Translations under genes and position numbers: made by a program
Notes under the pieces: generated by a model
Databases searched by the model: none
Seen by the model: the letters and a program-made list of their open reading frames with translations, nothing else
Told to the model about the DNA's origin: nothing
Part shown: piece after piece, positions 36,933-44,573 of the stretch
Position numbering within the stretch: position 1 is the stretch's first letter
Layout: each line of letters starts with the position of its first letter
DNA from: JADKFD01 sp050250665
GTDB lineage: Bacteria; Pseudomonadota; Gammaproteobacteria; Xanthomonadales; SZUA-5
Direction: 5' to 3'
Length of the DNA: 64,000 nt
Assembly (NCBI GenBank): GCA_050250665.1
Contig: JBFWOF010000012.1
Coordinates: forward strand, 1-64,000

Positions 36933-37840
36933 TTCCGATGCAGTTCTCTCCTGAAGTCCGAGCTGCAAAAGCGACTGGCAAAGCCATCGTCGCGCTGGAA
37001 TCGACCATCATCACCCACGGCATGCCCTATCCGCAGAATCGCGACGCGGCGCTGGCTGTGGAGGCAGAAGTGCGCGACGCCGGAGCCGTACCGGCCACCA
37101 TCGCCGTCATCGACGGCAATATTCGCATTGGTCTGGGCGCCGATGACGTGGATGCCCTGGCGCAGCGACCGGACGCGGCGAAGCTGTCGCGCGCGGATCT
37201 GGCCGTTTGCCTGGCACAGCGCGGCGTCGGCGCCACCACCGTCGCTGCCACCATGATCTGTGCCCGCCTGGCCGGCATCGAGGTCTTTGCCACCGGCGGT
37301 ATCGGCGGGGTGCATCGCGGCGCCGAACACAGTTTCGATATCTCCGCCGACCTGTACGAGCTGGCATCGACGCCGGTGACCGTGGTCGCGGCCGGCGCCA
37401 AGGCCATACTCGATCTGCCGAAAACGCTGGAAGTGCTAGAAACGCTGGGCGTACCGGTCATCGCCTATGGTCAGGACGACTTCCCGGCCTTTTGGTCGCG
37501 CAGTTCCGGATTGCTCGCTCCGATGCGCCTGGACAGTCCTGCCGAGATCGCGCGCGCCCATCGGCTGCGCACGCAGCTCGGCATCCCTGGCGGCCAGTTG
37601 GTGGCCAACCCGATTCCGTCTGAATTCGAGATCAGTCCGGCCGATATCAATCCCTTCATTGCCGCGGCACTGGCGGAAGCGAAATCCCAGGGCATCGCGC
37701 ACAAGGCGGTCACTCCGTTTCTGCTCGGACGCATCCTTGAGCTGACCGCAGGCCGCTCACTGACCGCCAACATCGCTTTGGTGCGCAACAATGCGCGACT
37801 CGCCGCAGCGATAGCCACGGAACTGTCGCGCCTTCACTGA
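36929..37840 (+). CDS. psuG: Pseudouridine-5'-phosphate glycosidase
   Basis: A 303-residue enzyme of the PsuG (indigoidine synthase A-like) family. Typical segments are KAIVALESTIITHGMPYPQN, VGATTVAATMICARLAGIEVFATGGIGGVHRG, DISADLYELASTPVTVVAAGAKAILD and ANPIPSEFEI. It splits pseudouridine 5'-phosphate into uracil and ribose 5-phosphate, completing the salvage route begun by psuK. It is translationally coupled to psuK through the ATGA overlap. The active-site Lys and Glu are expected in the conserved segments above. Confidence 0.95.
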   Translation: MIPMQFSPEVRAAKATGKAIVALESTIITHGMPYPQNRDAALAVEAEVRDAGAVPATIAVIDGNIRIGLGADDVDALAQRPDAAKLSRADLAVCLAQRGVGATTVAATMICARLAGIEVFATGGIGGVHRGAEHSFDISADLYELASTPVTVVAAGAKAILDLPKTLEVLETLGVPVIAYGQDDFPAFWSRSSGLLAPMRLDSPAEIARAHRLRTQLGIPGGQLVANPIPSEFEISPADINPFIAAALAEAKSQGIAHKAVTPFLLGRILELTAGRSLTANIALVRNNARLAAAIATELSRLH

Positions 37841-37931
37841 CGGCGAAATCGATTCAATCGGGGTCGACGGTGCGCTGCTGCCATGGCTGTCGGCTCTATG
37901 CTGCAGCCCACGTGACTGATTTCCGGAAGCA

Positions 37932-39140
37932 ATGACCCACTCCAGTACGCCTCATCAAGCTTCCGCGATCCCCCTGCTGTCGCTGGGCCAGGGGCTGCTG
38001 CTCACCGGCAATGCCATGCTGATCAGCGTCAATGGCCTGACCGGGCTGCTGCTGGCGCCGGATGTGCGCATCGCCACGCTGCCGGTGACCTGCTTCGTGC
38101 TGGGCGGGGCCTTGTCGACGCTGCCGATGTCGCTGTTGATGCAGCGGCGCGGGCGCGCTTTCGGCTTTGCGCTGGGTTGTCTGGCGGCCGTGATCGGAGC
38201 CATGTTGACGGCGCTGGCAGTATCCAGAGGATCGTTCTGGTTGCTGTGCCTGGGCACCTTCATCATCGGTTTCTACAATGCCGCGGGACAGTATCTGCGC
38301 TTTGCCGCGGTCGATCTGTCGGCGCCGGGCAAACAGGCGCGGGCGATCAGTCTGGTGCTGGCCGGCGGCCTGTTCGGTGCCTTCCTTGGCCCGGCCCTGA
38401 GCCGAGCCACCATCGATCTGGCCAGCCATCGCTATCTGGCCACTTATCTCAGCATGATCGGTCTGGTGCTGCTGTTTCTGCTGGTGACCCGCTTCGTGCG
38501 CTTTCCGGCGCTGCCGACGCGCCCCGCGGTGCGTCAGAGCGGGGAGCTGAAATCGCTGCTGAGTCGCCCCGGCTTCTGGCTGGCCGTAGCCAGTTCCGCC
38601 GGGGCCTGGGCAACGATGAATCTGCTGATGACCGCCAGTCCGCTGGCCATGCAGGCCTGCGCTTATCCCTTCAGCGATGCCTCGTGGGCGCTGCAGTGGC
38701 ATATGGTCGGCATGTATACGCCGATGCTGTTCAGTGGTTGGCTGATCGAACGCCTGGGCTCGCGCATGGCCATCGGCATCGGCATCGTCTGCATCTCGGC
38801 CTGCGCCGGCGTGGCCCTGATCGGCACCAGCGTGGCCCATTTCGTGGTGGCGCTGGGCCTGCTCGGCGTCGGCTGGGCGCTGATGTTCACCGGCGGCAAT
38901 GCGCTGCTCACGCTGCAGTATTCAGCCGAGCAGAAGGGTCTGGCCCAGGGCATCCACGACACCCTGATGTTTTCGGCCATGGTGCTGTCTTCGCTGCTCG
39001 CCGGCCGCGCCGCCACACTGGAAGGCTGGCACGGGCTGCAATGGGCTGCACTCGGGCTCATGACTGCTCTGATGGTGCTTCTGCTGGCAATTGGTCCACG
39101 ATCGGGATCGGCTCTCCGAACAGGGCAAAGCCCAGACTGA
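37932..39140 (+). CDS. MFS transporter
   Basis: A 402-residue permease with about 12 membrane helices in two halves and a basic loop in the middle (RFVRFPALPTRPAVRQSG). The motif-A-like segment MQRRGRAFGFALG follows helix 2. It lies 91 bases after psuG on the same strand, which makes a nucleoside or pseudouridine importer plausible, but no substrate motif is known to me. A TATGCT box at 37897-37902 suggests its own promoter. Its last 83 bases overlap the 3' end of the convergent membrane-protein gene. Confidence 0.82.
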   Translation: MTHSSTPHQASAIPLLSLGQGLLLTGNAMLISVNGLTGLLLAPDVRIATLPVTCFVLGGALSTLPMSLLMQRRGRAFGFALGCLAAVIGAMLTALAVSRGSFWLLCLGTFIIGFYNAAGQYLRFAAVDLSAPGKQARAISLVLAGGLFGAFLGPALSRATIDLASHRYLATYLSMIGLVLLFLLVTRFVRFPALPTRPAVRQSGELKSLLSRPGFWLAVASSAGAWATMNLLMTASPLAMQACAYPFSDASWALQWHMVGMYTPMLFSGWLIERLGSRMAIGIGIVCISACAGVALIGTSVAHFVVALGLLGVGWALMFTGGNALLTLQYSAEQKGLAQGIHDTLMFSAMVLSSLLAGRAATLEGWHGLQWAALGLMTALMVLLLAIGPRSGSALRTGQSPD

Positions 39141-39900
39141 CCATCACCGCCGCCAGGAACAGGATGACGATGGCCTTGCCTATCGCGCGCCGACCCTGTT
39201 CCAGGCCGCGCGAACGGATCAGGTAATAGGGCACGGCGATACCGGCAAACAGGATGATCGCCACGTTCATCCAGGGCGTGCGCTGAAACCCGCGCTCCTC
39301 GGCATCAAGGCGGTAGCCCAGATACACCAGCAACACCGAGATCCAGCCGAGCACGATGGCCTCGGTAGATGGCTCGGGCACCAGCGTCAGGGGCCAGATG
39401 CCCGACAGGAAGCTCACGCCAAGAAATGCCCAGACCACGCGCATTTTCATCTGGCGAAGATAGGCGCTGCGGGCAGACGCCGCCGGATCCACGCTGCCTT
39501 CCGCTGGCGACCCGGCCCGCTGCACGGAGCTGCCCGCCGTGTCTATCTGGCGCTCGTCCATGACCCGCAAGATGTCCTCCGGCGCCACGCCATACAGATC
39601 CAGCAATTCCTCGAAATAGCCGCGCTGCTGCAGTTCCCGATTGCTGGGACTGGCAAGGCAGATCAGCATGCGCGCCAGAATCATGCGCTGGTCGCTCGAG
39701 TGGGCCTGGCCACCGTTGGCATCCACCCAGGCCCACAACCGATCGGCGACCGCGTCCAGATCCGTGGCTGCCCGATCGCGCCACCAGGCCTGGATCTGGG
39801 GCAAGGTCTGCTCGGCGACAGGCAGCGATGGCCACTCCAGGGTCTGCACCCAGTGCAGCATGTAGTCGGCATAGGCCTGGTCGGCAGTGGCGGTGGTCAT
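39058..39900 (-). CDS. Four-helix membrane protein with helical N-terminal domain
   Basis: A 280-residue protein. The N-terminal ~130 residues are soluble and helical (MTTATADQAYADYMLHWVQTLEW... and RELQQRGYFEELLDLYGVAPEDILRVMD). Four hydrophobic helices follow: about residues 152-170, 176-196, 210-230 and 242-264. AGGA lies 11 bases before the ATG. The family is not recognised. The gene converges on the MFS gene with an 83-base tail overlap; both frames look genuine in the overlap. Confidence 0.65.
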   Translation of the reverse strand: MTTATADQAYADYMLHWVQTLEWPSLPVAEQTLPQIQAWWRDRAATDLDAVADRLWAWVDANGGQAHSSDQRMILARMLICLASPSNRELQQRGYFEELLDLYGVAPEDILRVMDERQIDTAGSSVQRAGSPAEGSVDPAASARSAYLRQMKMRVVWAFLGVSFLSGIWPLTLVPEPSTEAIVLGWISVLLVYLGYRLDAEERGFQRTPWMNVAIILFAGIAVPYYLIRSRGLEQGRRAIGKAIVILFLAAVMVSLGFALFGEPIPIVDQLPAEAPSEQS

Positions 39901-40088
39901 CGACAGATATTCCTGGGTGCAGGTAGAGGCATGGCCGAACAGGATACGACCCTGGAAGTGCAGGAGACCTGAGCAAGTCCCGGAAATCTGCACCGCGAGC
40001 CAGCGCTCGGTGTGCCCGCGAACTGAAGCCTCGCCGGGTCCCGGCTAAACTTCTGGTCTGTCCGCTTCCGACTGCGAGGGCTCATCCC

Positions 40089-40496
40089 ATGTACGGGTTC
40101 ACGACCACACTCAGCGGCGTTTCCTTCGATCAGGCGCTGGCCCGGACCATCGACGCACTCAAGACCGAAGGCTTTGGCGTGCTCAGCGACATCGATGTGC
40201 AGGCGGCAATGAAAGCCAAACTGGGCGCCGAGATGCCGCCCTATCGCATCCTCGGCGCCTGCAATCCGCCGCTGGCCCACCAGGCGCTGCAGGCCGTACC
40301 CGACATCGGCCTGCTGCTGCCCTGCAATGTCATCGTGCGTGAGGTGAAGCCCAATGAGATTGTGGTCGGATTTCTCGATCCGCAGGTCATGGTCGGCCTG
40401 GTGGGAGATCCTGCCGTCAAGGCTGTCGCCGATGCCGCCGAACAATCTCTGCGACGGGTTTGCAGCAGCCTGGGTACGGACCGCGTTCCGACCTGA
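40089..40496 (+). CDS. DUF302-family protein
   Basis: A 135-residue protein with the DUF302 pattern: an N-terminal MYGFTTTLSGVSFDQALARTIDALKTEGFGVLSDIDVQ, then YRILGACNPPLAHQAL and the LLLPCNVIVRE strand. The two Cys are in the usual family positions. DUF302 proteins are small alpha/beta proteins of uncertain role. No signal peptide is visible. It is monocistronic, with a candidate TAAACT -10 box near 40044. Confidence 0.9.
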   Translation: MYGFTTTLSGVSFDQALARTIDALKTEGFGVLSDIDVQAAMKAKLGAEMPPYRILGACNPPLAHQALQAVPDIGLLLPCNVIVREVKPNEIVVGFLDPQVMVGLVGDPAVKAVADAAEQSLRRVCSSLGTDRVPT

Positions 40497-40536
40497 GCCC
40501 GGCACTGGCAGCTGCCGCGGATCAGATTGACCCGAC

Positions 40537-41610
40537 TCATGCCGGCAAGCCGTCGCCGGGATGAAAGGGTTTGATCACCTCATGCACGAACTGGATCTTG
40601 CGCAGCGCCAGATAGGGCAAGGCGAAGGGATAGGCATCCTCATGGCCGAGGCTGCGGTTGAGGCTGTTCGCCACCAGGGTCAGCGGCGTCCATTCGCGCA
40701 CCATGGCGACGAACTCGGTCGACAGCGGCACCTGATCGGGCAACTGGTCTTGGATGCGCACATCCTCGACGGTGCCGATGCTGATCTGCCAGACACGCGC
40801 GGTGTTCAGCAGATCGACCATGTGCAGATAGTGCGCCCAGGTTTCGGCCCAGTCCTCCCAGGGATGCATCGTGGCGTAGCCGCTGACGTAGGCGTTTTCC
40901 CAGCCAAGGCCAGGCCCGCGCTCGTGGTAGCGACGGAGCGCCTCGCCATAATCAGCGCGCTCATCTCCGAACAAGGCCCGAAATGGCTCGATCAACAGCG
41001 AATTGCGGATCAGCAGATCCCAGTAGTAGTGCCCTGATTCATGCCGGAAGTGACCGAGCAGCGTGCGATAGGGCTCCATCAGCGCGAGCCGGCTGCGTGC
41101 CCGCTCGACCGGATCGGACTCGATGGCATTGAGGGTGATTTCGCCGGCCGCGTGTCCGGTGAGCACCGGCCTGGAAGCGTCGACCTGACGCAGGAAGTGG
41201 AAGCGCAAACCGCGCTCGGGGTCGGTGCTGCGCGGCAACACCGGCAGATGCAGATCCAGCACCGTTGCCAGCCAGTTGCGTTTGGCCGATTCCAGATCGC
41301 GCCAGGACTGCCGGTTCTCGGGCGATTGCTGGTCGGGGATGGTGGCGGTGAGCCGGCACGACAGGCACTGGGCTTCCGGGTCATCGCTGCGGATCAGCCA
41401 GGTACAGGCGCAGGCGCTTTGCGCATTGCGGCAGCGCCGCCACGACATCGATGAGTCCGCGCAACGCCGCAGCGAGCCGTCATCCCGGGCAAAGAAGGCC
41501 CCCATGCTGCGTTCCTCGGGCATGTAACCCAGCTGGGCCCGACAGTTCACGCATTCGACACTGGTGAAATAGACCAGTGCCCGACAATTCTCACAGCGAA
41601 AAACGCGCAC
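40537..41610 (-). CDS. Zinc-ribbon zinc metallopeptidase-like protein
   Basis: A 357-residue protein, probably GTG-initiated at 41610. The N-terminus is a zinc ribbon (FRCENCRALVYF...VECVNCRAQLGY) with further Cys pairs around residues 50-90. The C-terminal part carries a HExxH site, HFRHESGHYYWDLL, with a downstream ETWAHYLHMVD. This matches the family of putative zinc-binding peptidases. The GTG was chosen because the zinc ribbon begins two residues later and GAGAG lies 6 bases upstream. The substrate is unknown and no accessory genes are adjacent. Confidence 0.85.
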   Translation of the reverse strand: MRVFRCENCRALVYFTSVECVNCRAQLGYMPEERSMGAFFARDDGSLRRCADSSMSWRRCRNAQSACACTWLIRSDDPEAQCLSCRLTATIPDQQSPENRQSWRDLESAKRNWLATVLDLHLPVLPRSTDPERGLRFHFLRQVDASRPVLTGHAAGEITLNAIESDPVERARSRLALMEPYRTLLGHFRHESGHYYWDLLIRNSLLIEPFRALFGDERADYGEALRRYHERGPGLGWENAYVSGYATMHPWEDWAETWAHYLHMVDLLNTARVWQISIGTVEDVRIQDQLPDQVPLSTEFVAMVREWTPLTLVANSLNRSLGHEDAYPFALPYLALRKIQFVHEVIKPFHPGDGLPA

Positions 41611-42153
41611 TGTAACTCTCGATTCCGGAGGCCTTGCGGCGGTGGCTGCCGCCGAGAGGGCGGCGCGAAAGGACGATGGTACAGGCAGACGTCCTGGCCA
41701 TGCTGAGGGGGCCTTGATCACCCGTAGGAGCGCCCTTGCGGCGCGACCACGGCCGCGGACGTGCGGTCAGCCGGTCGCGCCGCAAGGGCGCTCCTGCAGG
41801 CCAACTGTTGGTTCATGGCCCGTGCGCAGTGCCGGGCCGATATGGGTGGCTCGTGAGGACGGTCGCTCCTGCAAACAGCCCGACGTGAGCCGCGCAAGCC
41901 ATCCCAAGAGCGTCCAGACAAGTCTGGACCTACAGAAGCCCTCAAGCTTGCAGCCTTTCTCCGTACCCCTGCCCCGTGCCCCGTTTCACCTGCCCCGGTT
42001 CCCGCAACGCTTCCACTTGACGACTCGTCAAGCGCTGACCCAGCCGAACTTGACGCTCTGGCCCTGCGACGATCGGCGCCCGTGGCCAAGACTGCACTCC
42101 AGCCGATGCGCAGCCATGAGCGCGTCGACATCACCCACTGGAGGACACATCCG
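41611..42153. repeat. Intergenic region with a long perfect hairpin and other repeats
   Basis: 41727-41748 and 41773-41794 are perfect 22-base inverted arms (GGAGCGCCCTTGCGGCGCGA begins the left arm) with a 24-base loop. A reversed copy of the 17606-type segment is at 41812-41845. A GTCCAGACAAGTCTGGAC palindrome is at about 41911-41928. No gene is seen; the last ~30 bases hold the ribosome-binding site of the next gene. Confidence 0.85.
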
Positions 42154-42882
42154 ATGAGCACACAACACTGGCTGGACCCGCAGGACAAGAAGATGCAGCT
42201 GATCGTGGTCAGCGACGAGGCGCTGTACGCCGAAAGTCTGGACCCGGCCGAAGCCGATCGGCAACTGGATGAACTCATGGCCGGGAAGTCGCCGGCAACC
42301 CTGTTCGGCAAGGACGCGCAGCACATCCCTTTTCGCACCCTGCGCCAGGTCAAGCGCAACGAGCGCGATGACGATATCGACTTCTCCGTGAGCGAGGGCA
42401 AGGAGACCAGGGAACATAGCCTGTCGGTCGAGAGCCCGAGCATTCGCGAAGACGTGTTCAGTGCGCTCGAAGGTCGGTTGGCGGGGCGATTCCAGCGTTA
42501 TGAGGACAGCTACTCACCGCTGCGGGCCGCCTTTGGGCCGCTGCTGACCCTGACCATTCTGGGTCTGGGCACCTGGGGCCTGCGCGCCGCTGCGATCGCC
42601 ATCCAGGCGGCCGATGACATCGAAGTCAGCGGTCGCAAAAAGGGCCTGAAACAGCTCTTCGTCTGGCTGATGGAAACGCTCGGCCCCACCGGCGTCACCC
42701 TCATCGGCGGCGCCCTGTGCGCGTTGACGGCCTGGTATCTGGTGGTGCAGGTGCGCCAACCGCCGCGCCTGCATATCCTGCAGATCGGTCGCTACCGCCC
42801 CGCCAGCCCGATCATGACGGTACTCAAGTACGGCGTTCTGGCAACCGTGTGGCTGCTGATTGCCAAGACCGCCTTGGTCTGA
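42154..42882 (+). CDS. Membrane protein of unknown function
   Basis: A 242-residue protein. The N-terminal ~125 residues are soluble and acidic (DEALYAESLDPAEADRQLDEL...). Three hydrophobic segments follow: about residues 130-156 (FGPLLTLTILGLGTWGLRAAAIAIQA), 176-200 and 222-240. The ATG has GGAGGA 8 bases upstream, a strong site. The family is not recognised. It is separated from the HTH/ATPase pair by a 124-bp repeat array, so any link with that pair is uncertain. Confidence 0.7.
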   Translation: MSTQHWLDPQDKKMQLIVVSDEALYAESLDPAEADRQLDELMAGKSPATLFGKDAQHIPFRTLRQVKRNERDDDIDFSVSEGKETREHSLSVESPSIREDVFSALEGRLAGRFQRYEDSYSPLRAAFGPLLTLTILGLGTWGLRAAAIAIQAADDIEVSGRKKGLKQLFVWLMETLGPTGVTLIGGALCALTAWYLVVQVRQPPRLHILQIGRYRPASPIMTVLKYGVLATVWLLIAKTALV

Positions 42883-42884
42883 GC

Positions 42885-43285
42885 GGGGCCGCGTGGCAGG
42901 CTCCGCTCTACCAAAGCGTCGGCGTACGAGGCTGTGGTAGTGCCGAGCTTGCTCGGCAGGATGTGCGGCCCTTCCGCCGCACGCCTGGTGCAAAGCCAAA
43001 GCCCAGCCACAGCAGCGGAGCAAGCTCCGCTCTACCAAAGCGTCGGCGTACGAGGCTGTGGTAGTGCCGAGCTTGCTCGGCAGGATGTGCGGCTCTGTCG
43101 CTGTGCGGACGGAGCGGAGCCAAAGCCCAGCCACAGCAGCGGAGCAAGCTCCGCTCTACCAAAGCGTCGGCGTACGAGGCTGTTGTAGTGCCGAGCTTGC
43201 TCGGCAGGATGTGCGACTCTTCCCCGCTCGCCTGGTGCAAAGCCAAAGCCCAGCCACAGCAGCGGAGCAAGCTCCGCTGTACCGG
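42885..43285. repeat. Three tandem 124-bp palindromic repeats
   Basis: GCCGAGCTTGCTCGGC lies at 42942, 43066 and 43190 (period 124), alternating with GGAGCAAGCTCCGC hairpins. This is the same family as 31110-31345 but inverted. The array ends about 85 bases before the HTH gene. Open frames across it are artefacts. Confidence 0.9.
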
Positions 43286-43370
43286 AGCATCGGCGAGGCT
43301 GCGCGACATCTGGTCAAATACCAACAGCCTCGGCTGCACCCCCTAACCCGCCAGACGCTCAGACTTGCCC

Positions 43371-44573
43371 ATGTCCATCAGCCCCTTTCCCGACCTGCTC
43401 GCTCGCCACATGCGCCGCATCCGCGCCAGTGCCGCGGATGTGGCCAGCGAGATAGGCATCAGCCGCGAGGCGGTCAACAACTGGCGCAACGGGCTGTCGA
43501 TGCCCAATCGCAAGCATCGTGACCGGGTGCTGGCCTGTGCCGGATATCTGCGTCTGACTGAAGCCGAAGCCAATGAACTGCTGCTCGCGGCCGGATTCGA
43601 GGCCGAGTTTCCGGGCGAGACCGATGCCCGCCCGCAGCCCTATGCGGCGACCATCAGCCATCTCTTCGATCGTCTCGCCAGTCTGGCGCCCTACCCCATC
43701 GTCATGCTGCTGTCGCAGGCACATTGGGGTCAGCCGCCATGCCGGACGGCAATCGAGGCCGAGGCCCAGCGTCGCTATGGCCGCGAGGCCTGTGTGCACA
43801 TCCAGCCGCCCTACAGCGTCAGCGTCGACAGCGCCGACTACTTTGCCGCCGTCGGACGTCAGTGCGGCATGGATGGGATCGACTCGGATTTCGCCTTCGA
43901 GGCCGCGCTGGAACGGCGGCTGGCGCAAGGCGATCGCATCTTCTGTCTGGTCAGCCGCTTCGAGCAGGGCATTCCGGCACAACGTGAAGCGCTGGCCGGA
44001 ATCCTGCGCAGCCTGAGCGAGATGCACAGCGGTAGTCTGCATCTGCTGCTCTGCGGTGGCGCGGCCCTGGCGGACCTCAAGTATCAGGGCGGCGATCTGT
44101 CCCTGCTGAACATCGCCAGCGTCGAAAGCTGGCCGGAGATGGGTGTAGTCGAACTCGGCGACCTGGCGCGCCATCGGCGCCAGCTCATCCTGGATGCCGA
44201 TCAGGCGAAACGCCTGCTACTGCTCTGCGGTGGCCACCCGGTGCTGGCCGAGGCCGCGATCGATCATCTGGCCGACCACGGCGGGCGTTTCGATGTCGGT
44301 ATGGAAGATGCCCTGGCCGCCGATCCCCGCATCTGGCAGGCCCTGCTGCCGCTGCTGAACCAGGGCGAGACCAGCACTCGCGTCCTCGGCTGGCTGGCGC
44401 AGCCGCGCCTTGCCCGGGCCCGCCCCTACTTGATAGACGAGGCCCTGCGACAACTGTACTGGGCGAATCTGATCGCTCCACGAAAGGACGACTCCGGCCT
44501 CTGGCTGGAATGGCGCTGCGAGGCGATCCGTCGTGCCGGCCTGATGATTGCCGAGCAATGCGCCAGTCACTGA
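43371..44573 (+). CDS. HTH protein with degenerate AAA/STAND-like domain
   Basis: A 400-residue protein. Residues 5-60 form an XRE-type helix-turn-helix (MRRIRASAADVASEIGISRE followed by AVNNWRNG). A short helix pair, LTEAEANELLLAAGF, follows. Residues 90-330 look like an AAA-like/STAND ATPase: a helical region, a strand where Walker B should be (RIFCLVSRFEQG), a helix, a sensor-like LHLLLCGG, and 'LSLLNIASVESWPEMGVVEL', as in AAA-like proteins. The P-loop position (MLLSQAHWGQPPCRT) lacks GxxxxGK[ST], and Walker B lacks DE. It is therefore probably catalytically dead. A winged-helix-like end follows. Its last 16 bases overlap the next gene, which encodes an active ATPase. The role is unknown; a regulatory partner is likely. 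Confidence 0.75.
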   Translation: MSISPFPDLLARHMRRIRASAADVASEIGISREAVNNWRNGLSMPNRKHRDRVLACAGYLRLTEAEANELLLAAGFEAEFPGETDARPQPYAATISHLFDRLASLAPYPIVMLLSQAHWGQPPCRTAIEAEAQRRYGREACVHIQPPYSVSVDSADYFAAVGRQCGMDGIDSDFAFEAALERRLAQGDRIFCLVSRFEQGIPAQREALAGILRSLSEMHSGSLHLLLCGGAALADLKYQGGDLSLLNIASVESWPEMGVVELGDLARHRRQLILDADQAKRLLLLCGGHPVLAEAAIDHLADHGGRFDVGMEDALAADPRIWQALLPLLNQGETSTRVLGWLAQPRLARARPYLIDEALRQLYWANLIAPRKDDSGLWLEWRCEAIRRAGLMIAEQCASH

